64,000 nucleotides of DNA, from the NCBI GenBank assembly GCA_963826475.1, contig CAWGXC010000001.1, positions 124,001 through 188,000 of the forward strand, read 5' to 3'. Origin of the DNA: RHKX01 sp963826475. Its GTDB lineage: Bacteria; Actinomycetota; Thermoleophilia; Solirubrobacterales; 70-9. The translations under genes were made by a program, and so were the position numbers. Position 1 is the stretch's first letter. Each line of letters starts with the position of its first letter. Under the pieces are notes generated by a model. It saw only the letters and a program-made list of their open reading frames with translations. It was not told the origin of the DNA and did not search any database. Of the stretch, positions 1-8,840 are shown piece after piece.

Positions 1-68
1 CCGAGGGAGAGAGCCGGTAGGCAGGGATCAGTTGAACCCGCGCTGACGGACGACCCGCCCGGGGCTGT

Positions 69-623
69 CTAGAACTTGACTTCGACCGGCTCGCGGTCGG
101 TGGCGTTCTCGATCTCGAAGAACTCCTTGGCGGTGAAGCCACCGGAATTCGCGATGATCGAGTTCGGGAAGATCTGGATCTTCGTGTTATAGGCCTGAAC
201 GTTGGAGTTGTAGATCCGGCGGGAGGCCTGGATCTCGTCCTCGATCTCGCTCAGATTGCGCGAAAGCTGCTGGAAGTTCTCGGTGGCGCGGAGGTTCGGA
301 TACTGCTCTGCGACGGCGCGCAGGTCGGTGAGCGACCCGGATAGCTTCGCCTCCGCGGTCTGGGTCGCCTCGACGCTCTGCGCCTTCATCGCGTCGGCTC
401 GCGCTTCGGTGACGGCCGTGAATACCTGCTGCTCGTGCGTTGCGTAACCCTTCACCGTCTCGACGAGGTTCGGAACCAGGTCGTGGCGGCGCTTGAGCTG
501 AACGTCGATTCCGCTCCACGATTCCTCGACCCGGTTACGGCTGCCGATGATCCCGTTCCGGATCAGGACGAAGACCAGCCCGAGGAAGAGAAGCAGCGCG
601 ACGACGACGATGAGAATGATCAT
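69..623 (-). CDS. LemA family membrane-anchored protein
   Basis: Conserved membrane-anchored protein of unknown biochemical role. The N-terminus is one hydrophobic helix (about residues 2-22). It is followed by the LemA signature region (RNRVEESWSGIDVQLKRRHDLVPNLVETVKGY) and a long helical segment ending in a FNSIIA-like stretch, here FPNSIIANSGGFTAKEFFEIE. About 184 residues is normal for the family. An ATG lies at 632, but a TAGGAT hexamer overlaps it and sits 7 nt before the ATG at 623, so I prefer 623 as a leaderless start. The gene is divergent from the mce operon, with about 200 bp between them. Bases 1-68, downstream of its stop, show no recognisable gene. Confidence 0.9.
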   Translation of the reverse strand: MIILIVVVALLLFLGLVFVLIRNGIIGSRNRVEESWSGIDVQLKRRHDLVPNLVETVKGYATHEQQVFTAVTEARADAMKAQSVEATQTAEAKLSGSLTDLRAVAEQYPNLRATENFQQLSRNLSEIEDEIQASRRIYNSNVQAYNTKIQIFPNSIIANSGGFTAKEFFEIENATDREPVEVKF

Positions 624-756
624 GCGCGGCATCCTAGCCGTGGATTATGGATCTGTGAAGGGGCGCACGTGATTGCGTGAATCCCGACCCTTAATGCCAA
701 CTCAACGTAGGCGTTGGCGCAATCGCGTGGAATGTGACCGGGAGCGGGGTGGTTGT

Positions 757-789
757 GCGTTGACATGCGTCAAACGCCCCTGTTACTTT
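757..789 (+). promoter_or_regulatory. Promoter with overlapping TTGAC/GTCAA dyad for the mce operon
   Basis: TTGACA at 760-765 is an exact -35 match. TACTTT at 784-789 fits an actinobacterial TAnnnT -10 box with an 18-nt spacer. The -35 is embedded in an inverted repeat: GCGTTGAC (757-764), 4 nt, then GTCAAACGC (769-777), the second arm having one extra A. Such a dyad over a -35 is a typical repressor site. The transcript would have a leader of about 45 nt before the TTG at 842. The promoter is read directly from the sequence; the repressor is not identified. Confidence 0.55.
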
Positions 790-841
790 CGCTTGCCGTC
801 GCGGTTTTCGCGGCATCAGGCACGGAGAGCGCAACACAGTT

Positions 842-2254
842 TTGAAAAAGGCAGCAGGTCGAATCGTGGCCCTGGTGGCCCTTGCCGCAGTGGTGGTGGC
901 CGTTGTGCTGCTGCTGTCGAGCAGCGGCGGACCGACCTACCAGCTGACCGCCGACTTCACCAACGCCTCCCAGCTCGTCGGCGGCGAGGTCGTCACCCTC
1001 GGCGGCACCCCGGTCGGCAAGGTGACCAAGATCGAGCTCGCCGACGACGGCGACGCGCTGATCACCTTCTCCGTCGACGGCGACTTCGCCCCGCTCAAGG
1101 TCGGCACCACCGCCCAGATCAGATCCTTCTCGCTCTCCGGCGTCGCCAACCGCCAGATCGAGCTGACCCTGCCGGCGGAGGGCACCGCCGGAGCGGAGAT
1201 CCCCTCCGGCGGGACCCTCGATAAGTCCCAGACGATCAGCGAGGTCGACCTCGATCAGATCTTCAACACGCTCAACCCCAAGACCGCCGCCGACTTCAAG
1301 AAGGTGATCAAGGGATTCGCCGCCACCTACAAGGGCAGCGCCGCCACCCAGGCCAACGCCGGCTTCAAATACCTCAACCCGTTCCTGTCGACCTCCCGCC
1401 AGACGTTTGCGGAGCTGACCCGCGACACCCCGGCGCTCGAGCAGCTGATCGTCGACGGCTCCCAGCTCTCCCACACCCTCGCCGCCAAGCGCTCAGACAT
1501 CTCCTCGCTGGTCGGCAACCTCGACCTGATGATGAACGCGATCGCCCGCCAGCGCAGCTCGCTGACCTCCGCGATCGGCAAGCTGCCCGACTTCATGCGC
1601 AACTTCAACACGACCGCGGTCAACCTCCGCTCCGCCCTCGACGACGTCGATCCCCTCGTCGATGCATCAAAGCCCGTCGCCGTTCGCCTGCGGCCCTTCT
1701 TCGCCAACTTCCGCGCCGCCTCCCACGATCTCGTCCCGACCGTCTCAGACCTCGACAAGGTCGTCGAGGACCCGGGCAAGGACAACGACCTCGTCGACCT
1801 CACCCGCCTGCAGCCGAACCTGGCAAAGATCGCGATCGGCCCCTACCGCGCCAACGGCAAAAGGCGCCAGGGGTCCTTCCCCGAGGGAGCCACCGCGCTG
1901 ACCGACTCCCTCGACGAGCTCGCCTTCTTCCGCGCCTACTCGCCGGAGCTGACAGGCTGGTTCGATGACTTCGGGCATTCCGGCCTCGTCGATGCCAATG
2001 GCGGCATCGGTCGCATCGGCACAACCTTCAACACGTTCAGCCTCGGCGCCAACGGCGTCCCCGTCGTCGATCTCGGTGGCGCGCTCGCCACGACGGGCAC
2101 CGATCTCTTCGACATCGGCAACTACCAGCGCTGCCCGGGCTCGAACGAGCGACCGGCCCCCGACGGCTCCAACCCGTTCACCGATCCGAACAACCCGGCG
2201 AGCGCGGGTGGCCCCGTGAAGTGTGACCCGAGCATCATCCCGACCGGCAAATGA
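842..2254 (+). CDS. MCE/MlaD family lipid-transport protein, first gene of mce operon
   Basis: Envelope-anchored substrate-binding component of an Mce-type lipid importer. A basic N-terminus (KKAAGR) precedes a membrane helix at about residues 7-26. The MCE/MlaD domain follows at about 33-110 (YQLTADFTNASQLVGGEVVTLGG..VGKV), then a long helical region and a Pro/Gly-rich, Cys-containing tail. The TTG at 842 is chosen because the next in-frame start, GTG at 866, would remove the positive charges before the helix. No good Shine-Dalgarno is visible. It is the first of six MCE genes and overlaps the next by 4 bp. Family and operon role are confident; the transported lipid (sterol, fatty acid or other) cannot be told. 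Confidence 0.9.
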   Translation: MKKAAGRIVALVALAAVVVAVVLLLSSSGGPTYQLTADFTNASQLVGGEVVTLGGTPVGKVTKIELADDGDALITFSVDGDFAPLKVGTTAQIRSFSLSGVANRQIELTLPAEGTAGAEIPSGGTLDKSQTISEVDLDQIFNTLNPKTAADFKKVIKGFAATYKGSAATQANAGFKYLNPFLSTSRQTFAELTRDTPALEQLIVDGSQLSHTLAAKRSDISSLVGNLDLMMNAIARQRSSLTSAIGKLPDFMRNFNTTAVNLRSALDDVDPLVDASKPVAVRLRPFFANFRAASHDLVPTVSDLDKVVEDPGKDNDLVDLTRLQPNLAKIAIGPYRANGKRRQGSFPEGATALTDSLDELAFFRAYSPELTGWFDDFGHSGLVDANGGIGRIGTTFNTFSLGANGVPVVDLGGALATTGTDLFDIGNYQRCPGSNERPAPDGSNPFTDPNNPASAGGPVKCDPSIIPTGK

Positions 2255-4050
2255 GACGACTTCTCCTGATCACGGCTCTCGTGGCGGCTTCGATCGCCGG
2301 CCTTGCGGCGAGCGCGAGCGGTGGCGACACGCACACCTATTACATCGAGATGGACAACGCCTTCGGTTTGGTCAACGGCTCCGAGGTCAAGGTCGCCGGA
2401 GTCGCCTCGGGCAAGGTCACCGACTTCTTCATCAACTCGCAGAAGCGAGCGGTCGCCAAGGTCGAGCTCTCAGGCCCGGTCGCGGTGCTCGGCGAGGACA
2501 CCGTCTGCAGCACCGAGCCCCAGTCGCTCATCGCCGAGTACTTCATCGACTGTCAGCCGAAGGGGCCGCCGATAGCACCGAAGGACGGCAGCGATCAGGA
2601 CCGCGCCGAGAACCCGGACATCCCCGTCTCACACACGACCCAGACCGTCCAGAACGACCTCGTACTCAGCGCTCTGCGGCTCCCGTTCCGCGAGCGGCTG
2701 ACGCTGCTGCTCAACGAGTTCGGGACCGCGCTGGCCGGTAACGCCGACAACCTCAACGCGGCGATCCGCCGCGGTGCGCCGGCGCTGCAGCAGACCCAGC
2801 AGGTCCTCCACCTCCTCGCCTCCCAGAACACGATCATCCGCGACCTCAACGTCAACTCCGACCGGATCATCGGCAAGCTCGCCCAGCGCCGCCAGGACGT
2901 CGTCGACTTCATCAACGAGGCGAACAAGACCTCACAGGCCTCGGCGGCCCGCCGCGACGACCTCTCCCAGAACTTCGCGTTGCTCGACGACTTCCTCGCC
3001 GAGCTGCAGCCGACCATGGCCGACCTCAATGGGCTCGCCCAGCAGGGGACGCCCCTGCTCTCCGACCTGCGCCGGGCCGCGCCAGGTCTGAACACGCTCT
3101 CGAGGAACCTGCCCGCGTTCAACGCGTCGGCCACCGACTCGCTCGTCAGCCTCGGCAAGTCGGCTGTGGTGGGACAGCGGGCGCTGACCAAGGGTCGCGA
3201 CGAGATCAACCAGCTCGGCAAGTCCGCCAAGGGCTCCTTCTCCGTCGCCGACAACCTGGCGAAGTTCCTCCGTGACATCGACGACCCCAACCGTGCCGTC
3301 GAGACCGACACCCGCGCCAATCGCGACACCGGTCGCAAGGGGGAGACGGGCTACACGGGGATGGAGGGCCTCCTCAACTACGTCTACTACCAGCCCGGCG
3401 CGATCAATCAGTACGACGAGATCGGCCACCTTCTGCACTTCTCGATCTTCGAGGTCGGTTCCGGCCCGTGCGCCAGCTACAACGCCGGCGAATACGACCC
3501 GGACGGACCCGGTCCCGCGGCAGCCCAAAAGGGCGTGCCGAACCTCGATGGCTCGGCTGCCACGACCGACGTGACCCAGGCCAACCGCTGCGTCGCGTGG
3601 CTCGGCGACAACCAGCCCGGCCTGACCGGTGGCAGCCTGCCTCCCTACAGCAGCAAGGTCTGCCCGGGCGGCTCCGACGACACATCGATCTGCGATCCGG
3701 GCAGCACGTTCAGCGCCAAGACGGCCACCTCGAAGAGCGCCAAGGCCGGAGGCCGAGACGACGCCACCGGCTCGGGCGGCTCGGGCGGCGGATCCGGCGG
3801 CTCGGGCGGCCCGACGGTCGACGGCTCGGGATCCTCCGGCGACGGGATCACGGGCAGCTCCCCGGGGACCCCCGCGCCTCCCGTCGAGGGCACCGGCATC
3901 CCCGGCCTCGATGACCTCGGCGGCCTCGGCGGAACCCTCGGCCTGCCCAACGGAACCGGCTCGGTCGGCCGTCAGAAGCGCGACGGTGGTGGAGCGAACG
4001 CCGCGGGCGGAGCCACCAACGATCTGCTCGGATACCTGTTCGGAAACTGA
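2251..4050 (+). CDS. MCE/MlaD family protein with Gly/Ser-rich C-terminal tail, second gene of mce operon
   Basis: Second Mce component, 599 residues. It has a signal-like helix (residues 1-22) and an MCE domain from about 26 (TYYIEMDNAFGLVNGSEVKVAGVASGKV). Instead of the usual short end, the domain carries an insert with two Cys (TVCSTEPQS..FIDCQPKG). A helical region covers about 150-370. From about residue 500 the protein becomes a low-complexity Gly/Ser/Pro tail rich in GGSGGS runs, probably an extended surface linker. The ATGA overlap with the previous gene (2251-2254) indicates translational coupling. A 49-nt gap, the largest in the operon, separates it from the third MCE gene. Confidence 0.88.
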   Translation: MRRLLLITALVAASIAGLAASASGGDTHTYYIEMDNAFGLVNGSEVKVAGVASGKVTDFFINSQKRAVAKVELSGPVAVLGEDTVCSTEPQSLIAEYFIDCQPKGPPIAPKDGSDQDRAENPDIPVSHTTQTVQNDLVLSALRLPFRERLTLLLNEFGTALAGNADNLNAAIRRGAPALQQTQQVLHLLASQNTIIRDLNVNSDRIIGKLAQRRQDVVDFINEANKTSQASAARRDDLSQNFALLDDFLAELQPTMADLNGLAQQGTPLLSDLRRAAPGLNTLSRNLPAFNASATDSLVSLGKSAVVGQRALTKGRDEINQLGKSAKGSFSVADNLAKFLRDIDDPNRAVETDTRANRDTGRKGETGYTGMEGLLNYVYYQPGAINQYDEIGHLLHFSIFEVGSGPCASYNAGEYDPDGPGPAAAQKGVPNLDGSAATTDVTQANRCVAWLGDNQPGLTGGSLPPYSSKVCPGGSDDTSICDPGSTFSAKTATSKSAKAGGRDDATGSGGSGGGSGGSGGPTVDGSGSSGDGITGSSPGTPAPPVEGTGIPGLDDLGGLGGTLGLPNGTGSVGRQKRDGGGANAAGGATNDLLGYLFGN

Positions 4051-4099
4051 TGATCACGACGTCGCTTACATACAACTCGCCCGAGGCCGGAGGCCTGCG

Positions 4100-5875
4100 A
4101 TGAAGCGCGGCAGCCCCCTGCAGGCGCTGGCGTCGTCGCCGACGATGGTCGGAGCGATCACGACGCTGATCGTGATCGTGGCCGTCTTCCTCGCCTACAA
4201 CGCCAACAACGGCCTTCCCTTCGTGCCCGTCTACCGGGTCTCAGTGGTGGTGCCGAACGCCTCGCGGCTGGTCGAGAACAACGAGATCAGGATCGGCGGC
4301 AACCGGGTCGGCGTGGTCGAGTCGATCGATCCCGTGCGACTGCCGGTCGGCGACCCGTCGGCGGATACGAAGACCGGCGGCGACACGAGCGGAGTCGTGG
4401 CTCGCCTCAATCTGAAGCTCGACAAGTCGGCGGCGCCGTTGCCGAAGAACTCGATCTTCCGGATTCGCTACAAGTCGTCCTTCGGCCTCAAGTTCCTCGA
4501 GATCACGCGGGGGAACGGACCGATGGCGCCCGAGGGCTTCACGTTCAACGGGACGAACGACAACGACGATCCCGCCGATGACGACAACCAGATCCTCTCG
4601 ATCGACGAGGTTGCGAAGAACAAGGGAGCGGATGACGGCACGTTCATCGCCCAGACCGAGTTCGACCAGATCGGCGACACCTTCGACCAGGCGACCCGCA
4701 ACGCGATCCGCCAGAACCTCGCCGGCTATGGAGACGCATTCGCGGCCCGCGGCACCTCGCTGAACCAGGCCATCGAGGCGCTGAACCCGCTGCTGACCAA
4801 CCTCCTCCCGGTCGCCAAGACGCTCAACGACAAGGAAACCAACCTGCAGAACTTCTTCCCGGCCCTGGCGCGAACCGCCGCGATCGTGGCGCCGGTCGCC
4901 GACCAGCAGGCTGAGCTCTTCCGCAACATGGCCGTCACCTTCGCCGCCATCGGCGATGATCCGGCGGCGCTGCAGGCGACGATCTCAGGTGGTCCTCCCG
5001 CGCTGCAGACGGGGATCGACACCCTGCCCCGCCAGCACACCTTCCTGACCGACTTCACCGAGCTCAACCGGCGCCTGCGCCCGGGCGTCAAGCAGCTTCG
5101 CATCGCTCTGCCGAGCCTCAACGGCGCGATCAGCGTCGGCACGCCCGTGCTCTCCCGCTCGGTCGCCGCCAACCAGCGCCTGCGCGGGGTGTTCCGCCAG
5201 ACCGAGAACCTCGTCGATCAGCCCACGACGAAGAGCTCGCTCGTTCGGCTGCAGGACCTCTTCGGCAGCGCCAAGCCGCTGGCCTCCTACGTCACTCCGG
5301 CTCAGACGGTCTGCAACTACTGGAACTACATGTGGACACTGCTTCCCGAGCACCTCAGCGAGCGGGATTCGGTCGGCTACACGCAGCGGGTCACCCTGAT
5401 CAGCACCCCGCAGGGGAGCCTGACGTTCAGCCTGCCCGACCTCACCGGCGTGCTTCCCGGCACGCTCACCTCGCTCCTGCCGTCGCAGGTCGGGGATCTC
5501 GTGAAGACGCTGCCGCAGACGACGCTCACGGTTCCCGGCGAAGTGGAGACCGGCCTCTCGGCCGGTGGCTACTCGGGCGCGCAGGCCAACGGCCGCGCCT
5601 ACGACCCGTCGGGGCAGCCGGGCAACTTCGAGCCGCACAAGCTCCCGATCCTGCACGCGAACCCGTCCGGTCCGACCGGACAGAACGGTTCCGACTGTCA
5701 GCCCGGCCAGACGGGCTACCTGCTCGGCAGCGACCCGGTCCCCGGCCAGGGCGCGAGCAACCCCGCGGTGGTCGCTCCGGACCTCCCGGGCGACCGCGGG
5801 ATCACCGACGTCTACTGGAACCGCGACGGCACGCGCGAGCTCCGCGACACCCGAGTTCCGGCGAGGCAGCCATGA
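4100..5875 (+). CDS. MCE/MlaD family protein, third gene of mce operon
   Basis: Third Mce component, 591 residues. The open frame extends far upstream over the previous gene, but ATG 4100 has a GGAGG Shine-Dalgarno at 4089-4093 and the protein then begins with a normal basic residue-plus-helix pattern (MKRGSPLQAL, helix about 15-38). The MCE domain covers about 43-140 (YRVSVVVPNASRLVENNEIRIGG..VGVV) with a charged insert after VESIDPVRL. A helical region and a Pro/Gly-rich C-terminus with several Cys follow. The stop overlaps the next start as ATGA. Role as for the other five: one subunit of a probable hexameric MCE assembly. Confidence 0.88.
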   Translation: MKRGSPLQALASSPTMVGAITTLIVIVAVFLAYNANNGLPFVPVYRVSVVVPNASRLVENNEIRIGGNRVGVVESIDPVRLPVGDPSADTKTGGDTSGVVARLNLKLDKSAAPLPKNSIFRIRYKSSFGLKFLEITRGNGPMAPEGFTFNGTNDNDDPADDDNQILSIDEVAKNKGADDGTFIAQTEFDQIGDTFDQATRNAIRQNLAGYGDAFAARGTSLNQAIEALNPLLTNLLPVAKTLNDKETNLQNFFPALARTAAIVAPVADQQAELFRNMAVTFAAIGDDPAALQATISGGPPALQTGIDTLPRQHTFLTDFTELNRRLRPGVKQLRIALPSLNGAISVGTPVLSRSVAANQRLRGVFRQTENLVDQPTTKSSLVRLQDLFGSAKPLASYVTPAQTVCNYWNYMWTLLPEHLSERDSVGYTQRVTLISTPQGSLTFSLPDLTGVLPGTLTSLLPSQVGDLVKTLPQTTLTVPGEVETGLSAGGYSGAQANGRAYDPSGQPGNFEPHKLPILHANPSGPTGQNGSDCQPGQTGYLLGSDPVPGQGASNPAVVAPDLPGDRGITDVYWNRDGTRELRDTRVPARQP

Positions 5876-7512
5876 GGAACCGCAGCGGCAAGCGACTCCC
5901 CAACTGGATGATCGGCCTGATCATGATGGTCATCCTCGTGGTGGCCGCCTACGTGGCCTTCACCAAGCAGGTTCCCTGGGGCGGTGGGACCGAGTTCAAG
6001 GTCGTCTTCAACTCGGCGCAGAACCTGCGCCCGAACTCGCCGGTGAGGATCGCCGGCATCGAAGTGGGCAAGGTGACCAAGGTCGAGCCCCTGACCAACG
6101 GCGCCGACGGTTCCAACGAGACCGGAGCGACGAGCACCGTCCCCAGCGGCGCGGTCGTGACGATGGAGCTGGATGACGCCGGACTGCCCCTCAAGGACGA
6201 TGCGACGTTCACCCTGAAGCCGCGCCTCTTCCTCGAGGGCAACCTCTTCGTCGACGTCCGCCCGGGCAGCCCGAGCGCGCCCGCTGTGGACGCCGACTAC
6301 ACGTTCCCACCGGCTCAGACCAGCAACACGGTGCAACTCGATCAGGTCCTGACCGGCGTGTTCCAGGCTGACGCCCGCAAGGACCTGCAGATCTTCCTCG
6401 ACCAGTTCGGCAAGGCGCTGATCGACCATGGTGGGGCCAAGTCGTTGCGGGTTCTCAACAAGGTCTCGCCCGATGCGTACCTGTACACCTCACAGGTCAA
6501 CCAGGCCATCCTCGGCGAGCACCCGCATGACCTCTCCTCGCTGATCTTCAACCTCGATCGGGTGATCAAGGGCCTCGACGCCAACGAGCCGGCATTGCAG
6601 TCGCTCGTCGTCAACCTCCGCACCGTCACGGGCAGCTTCGCGGCGCGGAGCGTCGACCTCGAGCAGGCGCTGCAGGACCTGCCCGACACGCTCGACGCCG
6701 GCCAGACCGCCTTCGCCAGCCTCAACGCCGCCTTCCCGCCGCTCCGCGCCTTCGCCCGCGAGGCGCTCCCCGGCGTCAAGACCACTCCCGAGACCCTCGA
6801 CGCCGCCACGCCGCTGCTGCGGCAGCTGCGCGGCCTCGCTCAGCCCGCCGAGCTCCGCGGCCTCGTCTCCGACCTGCGCCCGGCGATCCCGCACCTTGCC
6901 GAGCTCACCCGGTCGACGATTCCCTTCCTCAAGCAGACGCGCGCTCTCTCGAGCTGCTTCAACCACACGATCCTGCCCTTCGCAGACGACAAGGTCGATG
7001 GCGGGGCCGCCTACAACTCCACGAACGGACCCCAGGGCACGGTCTACCAGGAGACCGGCTACGGCCTCGCCGGGATCTCCGGGGAGAGCCGCTCGGGCGA
7101 TTCCAACGGCCAGTACATCCGCGTGATCGGCGGCGGCGGCAGCAACACCGTCCAGATTCCGGCCACCCCCACGGCGCCCGCTCAGGCCGGCGTCACCCCG
7201 TTTGACATCCTCGGCGCGATGCCGCCGATCGACGCCTCGGCGAAGACGCCGTTCAAGCCCAACGAGCCCTGCGAGAACCAGGACCCGCCGGACCTGAGCG
7301 CCATCCCCGGGCCGCCGCCTCAGCAGCAGTCCGCGAGCACCGGGGCTCCGGTGGAACCGAAGGTCGCGAAGCTCAACACCGACGCGACCAACAGCGTCAC
7401 CGAGCTCGCGCAGGCGGCGCAGGCGGCCAAGAGCGGCGACGACAACGCCAAGAAGCTGCAGCAGAAGGCCATGAAGGACCTCAAGAACTTCTACGAGAGC
7501 TACGGCAACTGA
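5872..7512 (+). CDS. MCE/MlaD family protein, fourth gene of mce operon
   Basis: Fourth Mce component, 546 residues. Basic N-terminus MRNRSGKRLPNW, membrane helix about 11-31, MCE domain about 38-130 (EFKVVFNSAQNLRPNSPVRIAGIEVGKVTKV, ending in LFLEGNLFVDVRPG). A long helical middle follows, then a C-terminal Pro/Ala-rich segment ending in a Lys-rich helix (DDNAKKLQQKAMKDLKNFYESYGN). The start is fixed by the 4-bp ATGA overlap with the preceding stop; the larger upstream frame is a shadow of the third gene. It overlaps the next gene by 1 bp (TGATG). Confidence 0.88.
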   Translation: MRNRSGKRLPNWMIGLIMMVILVVAAYVAFTKQVPWGGGTEFKVVFNSAQNLRPNSPVRIAGIEVGKVTKVEPLTNGADGSNETGATSTVPSGAVVTMELDDAGLPLKDDATFTLKPRLFLEGNLFVDVRPGSPSAPAVDADYTFPPAQTSNTVQLDQVLTGVFQADARKDLQIFLDQFGKALIDHGGAKSLRVLNKVSPDAYLYTSQVNQAILGEHPHDLSSLIFNLDRVIKGLDANEPALQSLVVNLRTVTGSFAARSVDLEQALQDLPDTLDAGQTAFASLNAAFPPLRAFAREALPGVKTTPETLDAATPLLRQLRGLAQPAELRGLVSDLRPAIPHLAELTRSTIPFLKQTRALSSCFNHTILPFADDKVDGGAAYNSTNGPQGTVYQETGYGLAGISGESRSGDSNGQYIRVIGGGGSNTVQIPATPTAPAQAGVTPFDILGAMPPIDASAKTPFKPNEPCENQDPPDLSAIPGPPPQQQSASTGAPVEPKVAKLNTDATNSVTELAQAAQAAKSGDDNAKKLQQKAMKDLKNFYESYGN

Positions 7513-8837
7513 TGGGCACCGCGATCCGCAAACACCTTCGCGACTTCGTCGCCATCACCCTGCTCCTCGTGGTTTCGCTCGTGGCCGGCTACGTGATCGT
7601 CCAAAACCAGCGCCTGCGCATCCCGATCCTCGAAGAGAAGCCGTTCGAGTTGAAGGCCGAGTTCCAGACCGCCCAGGCGGTCGTACCGGGCCAGGGACAG
7701 ACGATCCGGATCGCCGGGGTCAAGGTCGGTGACGTCCAGAAGGTCTCCCTCGAGGACGGGGAGGCGATCGTCGACTTCGGCCTCGATCGCAGCTACCTGC
7801 CGATCTACAAGGACGCGACGATCCTGCTGCGGCCACAGACGGGGCTCAAGGACATGTTCTTCGAGATGGACCCGGGGACCAAGGCCGCTGGCGAGATCGA
7901 GGAGGGCGGGACGGTTCCGCTGGCGAACACGGCTCCGGACGTGAACCTCGATGAGCTGCTCAGCGCGCTCGACTCAGACACCCAGGCATACCTCCGCCTG
8001 CTTCTCGTCGGCGCCGGTAAGGGCCTCGAGGGTCAGGGAAAGAACCTTGGCAAGGTCCTCGGTTCGCTCGGACCGCTCACGCGCGACCTCGATCGCATCA
8101 ACTCCAAGGTCGCCGAGCGCAAGGACAACCTGCGTCGCCTGATCACCAACTTCAATGCGCTCACCCTCACGGTCGGCAAGAGCCAGAAGACCATCACCGA
8201 TCTCGTCACCTCCTCCAGCGATGCGCTCGGGGCGATCGCCGAGCAGGACCCGAGCGTCCAGCGAGCGATCCAGCTGCTGCCCGGGACCCTCGAGCAGTCG
8301 ACCGAGACGCTCAACAACGTCGCGGCGTTCGCCGATCAGCTCGGCCCAGCCTTCGGGGATCTGCGACCGTTCGCGCGCAACCTCGACGAGCTCAATGCCT
8401 CGACGAAGAAGCTGGCGTTGACCACGACCCCCGTCATCCAGAAGCAGATCCGTCCGTTCGTGCGCGCCGCGCGCGCGCCGGTGCGCGATCTCGACACGGC
8501 TGCGAAGCGATTCGCCCGCGCCACGCCGAAGCTGACGGTCGTCGGCAAGAAGATCAATCGCCTCGGCAACATGGCGGCGTACAACCCCAACGGCGCGGAG
8601 CCACCCGGCACGCCGGGCCGCGACGAGGGCTACCTGTTCTGGGCAGCCTGGCTCGGCCACAACTCGGGGTCCGTCTTCCAGGTGCAGGACGCCCACGGCG
8701 TCGACCGCCGGATCTACCTGACCCTCGGCTGCAAGGAGGCCGTGAGCCTGCTCGGCGCCAGCCCGCTCGCGCCGGCGGTGACGGGCCTCAACGCTCTCTT
8801 CGCGGCCGGCGGGCCGTTCGCGGGAGGCTGCAGCTAG
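7512..8837 (+). CDS. MCE/MlaD family protein, fifth gene of mce operon
   Basis: Fifth and shortest Mce component, 441 residues. Membrane helix about 12-32, then an MCE domain about 38-118 (FELKAEFQTAQAVVPGQGQTIRIAGVKVGDVQKV; LRPQTGLKDMFFEMDPG). A long helical region resembling the tunnel-forming helices of Mce proteins follows. The C-terminus carries a conserved GYLFWAAWLGHNSGSVFQ-type patch and two Cys. The ATG at 7512 shares its A with the preceding TGA. In mycobacterial operons the fifth gene often encodes a lipoprotein (LprK/MceE type); no lipobox is visible here, so position alone should not be used to name it. Confidence 0.87.
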   Translation: MGTAIRKHLRDFVAITLLLVVSLVAGYVIVQNQRLRIPILEEKPFELKAEFQTAQAVVPGQGQTIRIAGVKVGDVQKVSLEDGEAIVDFGLDRSYLPIYKDATILLRPQTGLKDMFFEMDPGTKAAGEIEEGGTVPLANTAPDVNLDELLSALDSDTQAYLRLLLVGAGKGLEGQGKNLGKVLGSLGPLTRDLDRINSKVAERKDNLRRLITNFNALTLTVGKSQKTITDLVTSSSDALGAIAEQDPSVQRAIQLLPGTLEQSTETLNNVAAFADQLGPAFGDLRPFARNLDELNASTKKLALTTTPVIQKQIRPFVRAARAPVRDLDTAAKRFARATPKLTVVGKKINRLGNMAAYNPNGAEPPGTPGRDEGYLFWAAWLGHNSGSVFQVQDAHGVDRRIYLTLGCKEAVSLLGASPLAPAVTGLNALFAAGGPFAGGCS

Positions 8838-8840
8838 GCC

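Noticed and set aside
770..1474. Long minus-strand frame (234 codons) opposite the first mce gene
   Set aside because: Shadow frame of high-GC coding DNA: Gly/Arg/Leu-rich, no domain, and the plus-strand MCE domain is unambiguous.
3760..3900. GGSGGS-coding stretch as a DNA-level repeat element
   Set aside because: It is within the reading frame of the second mce gene and reflects a low-complexity protein tail; codon use varies between units.
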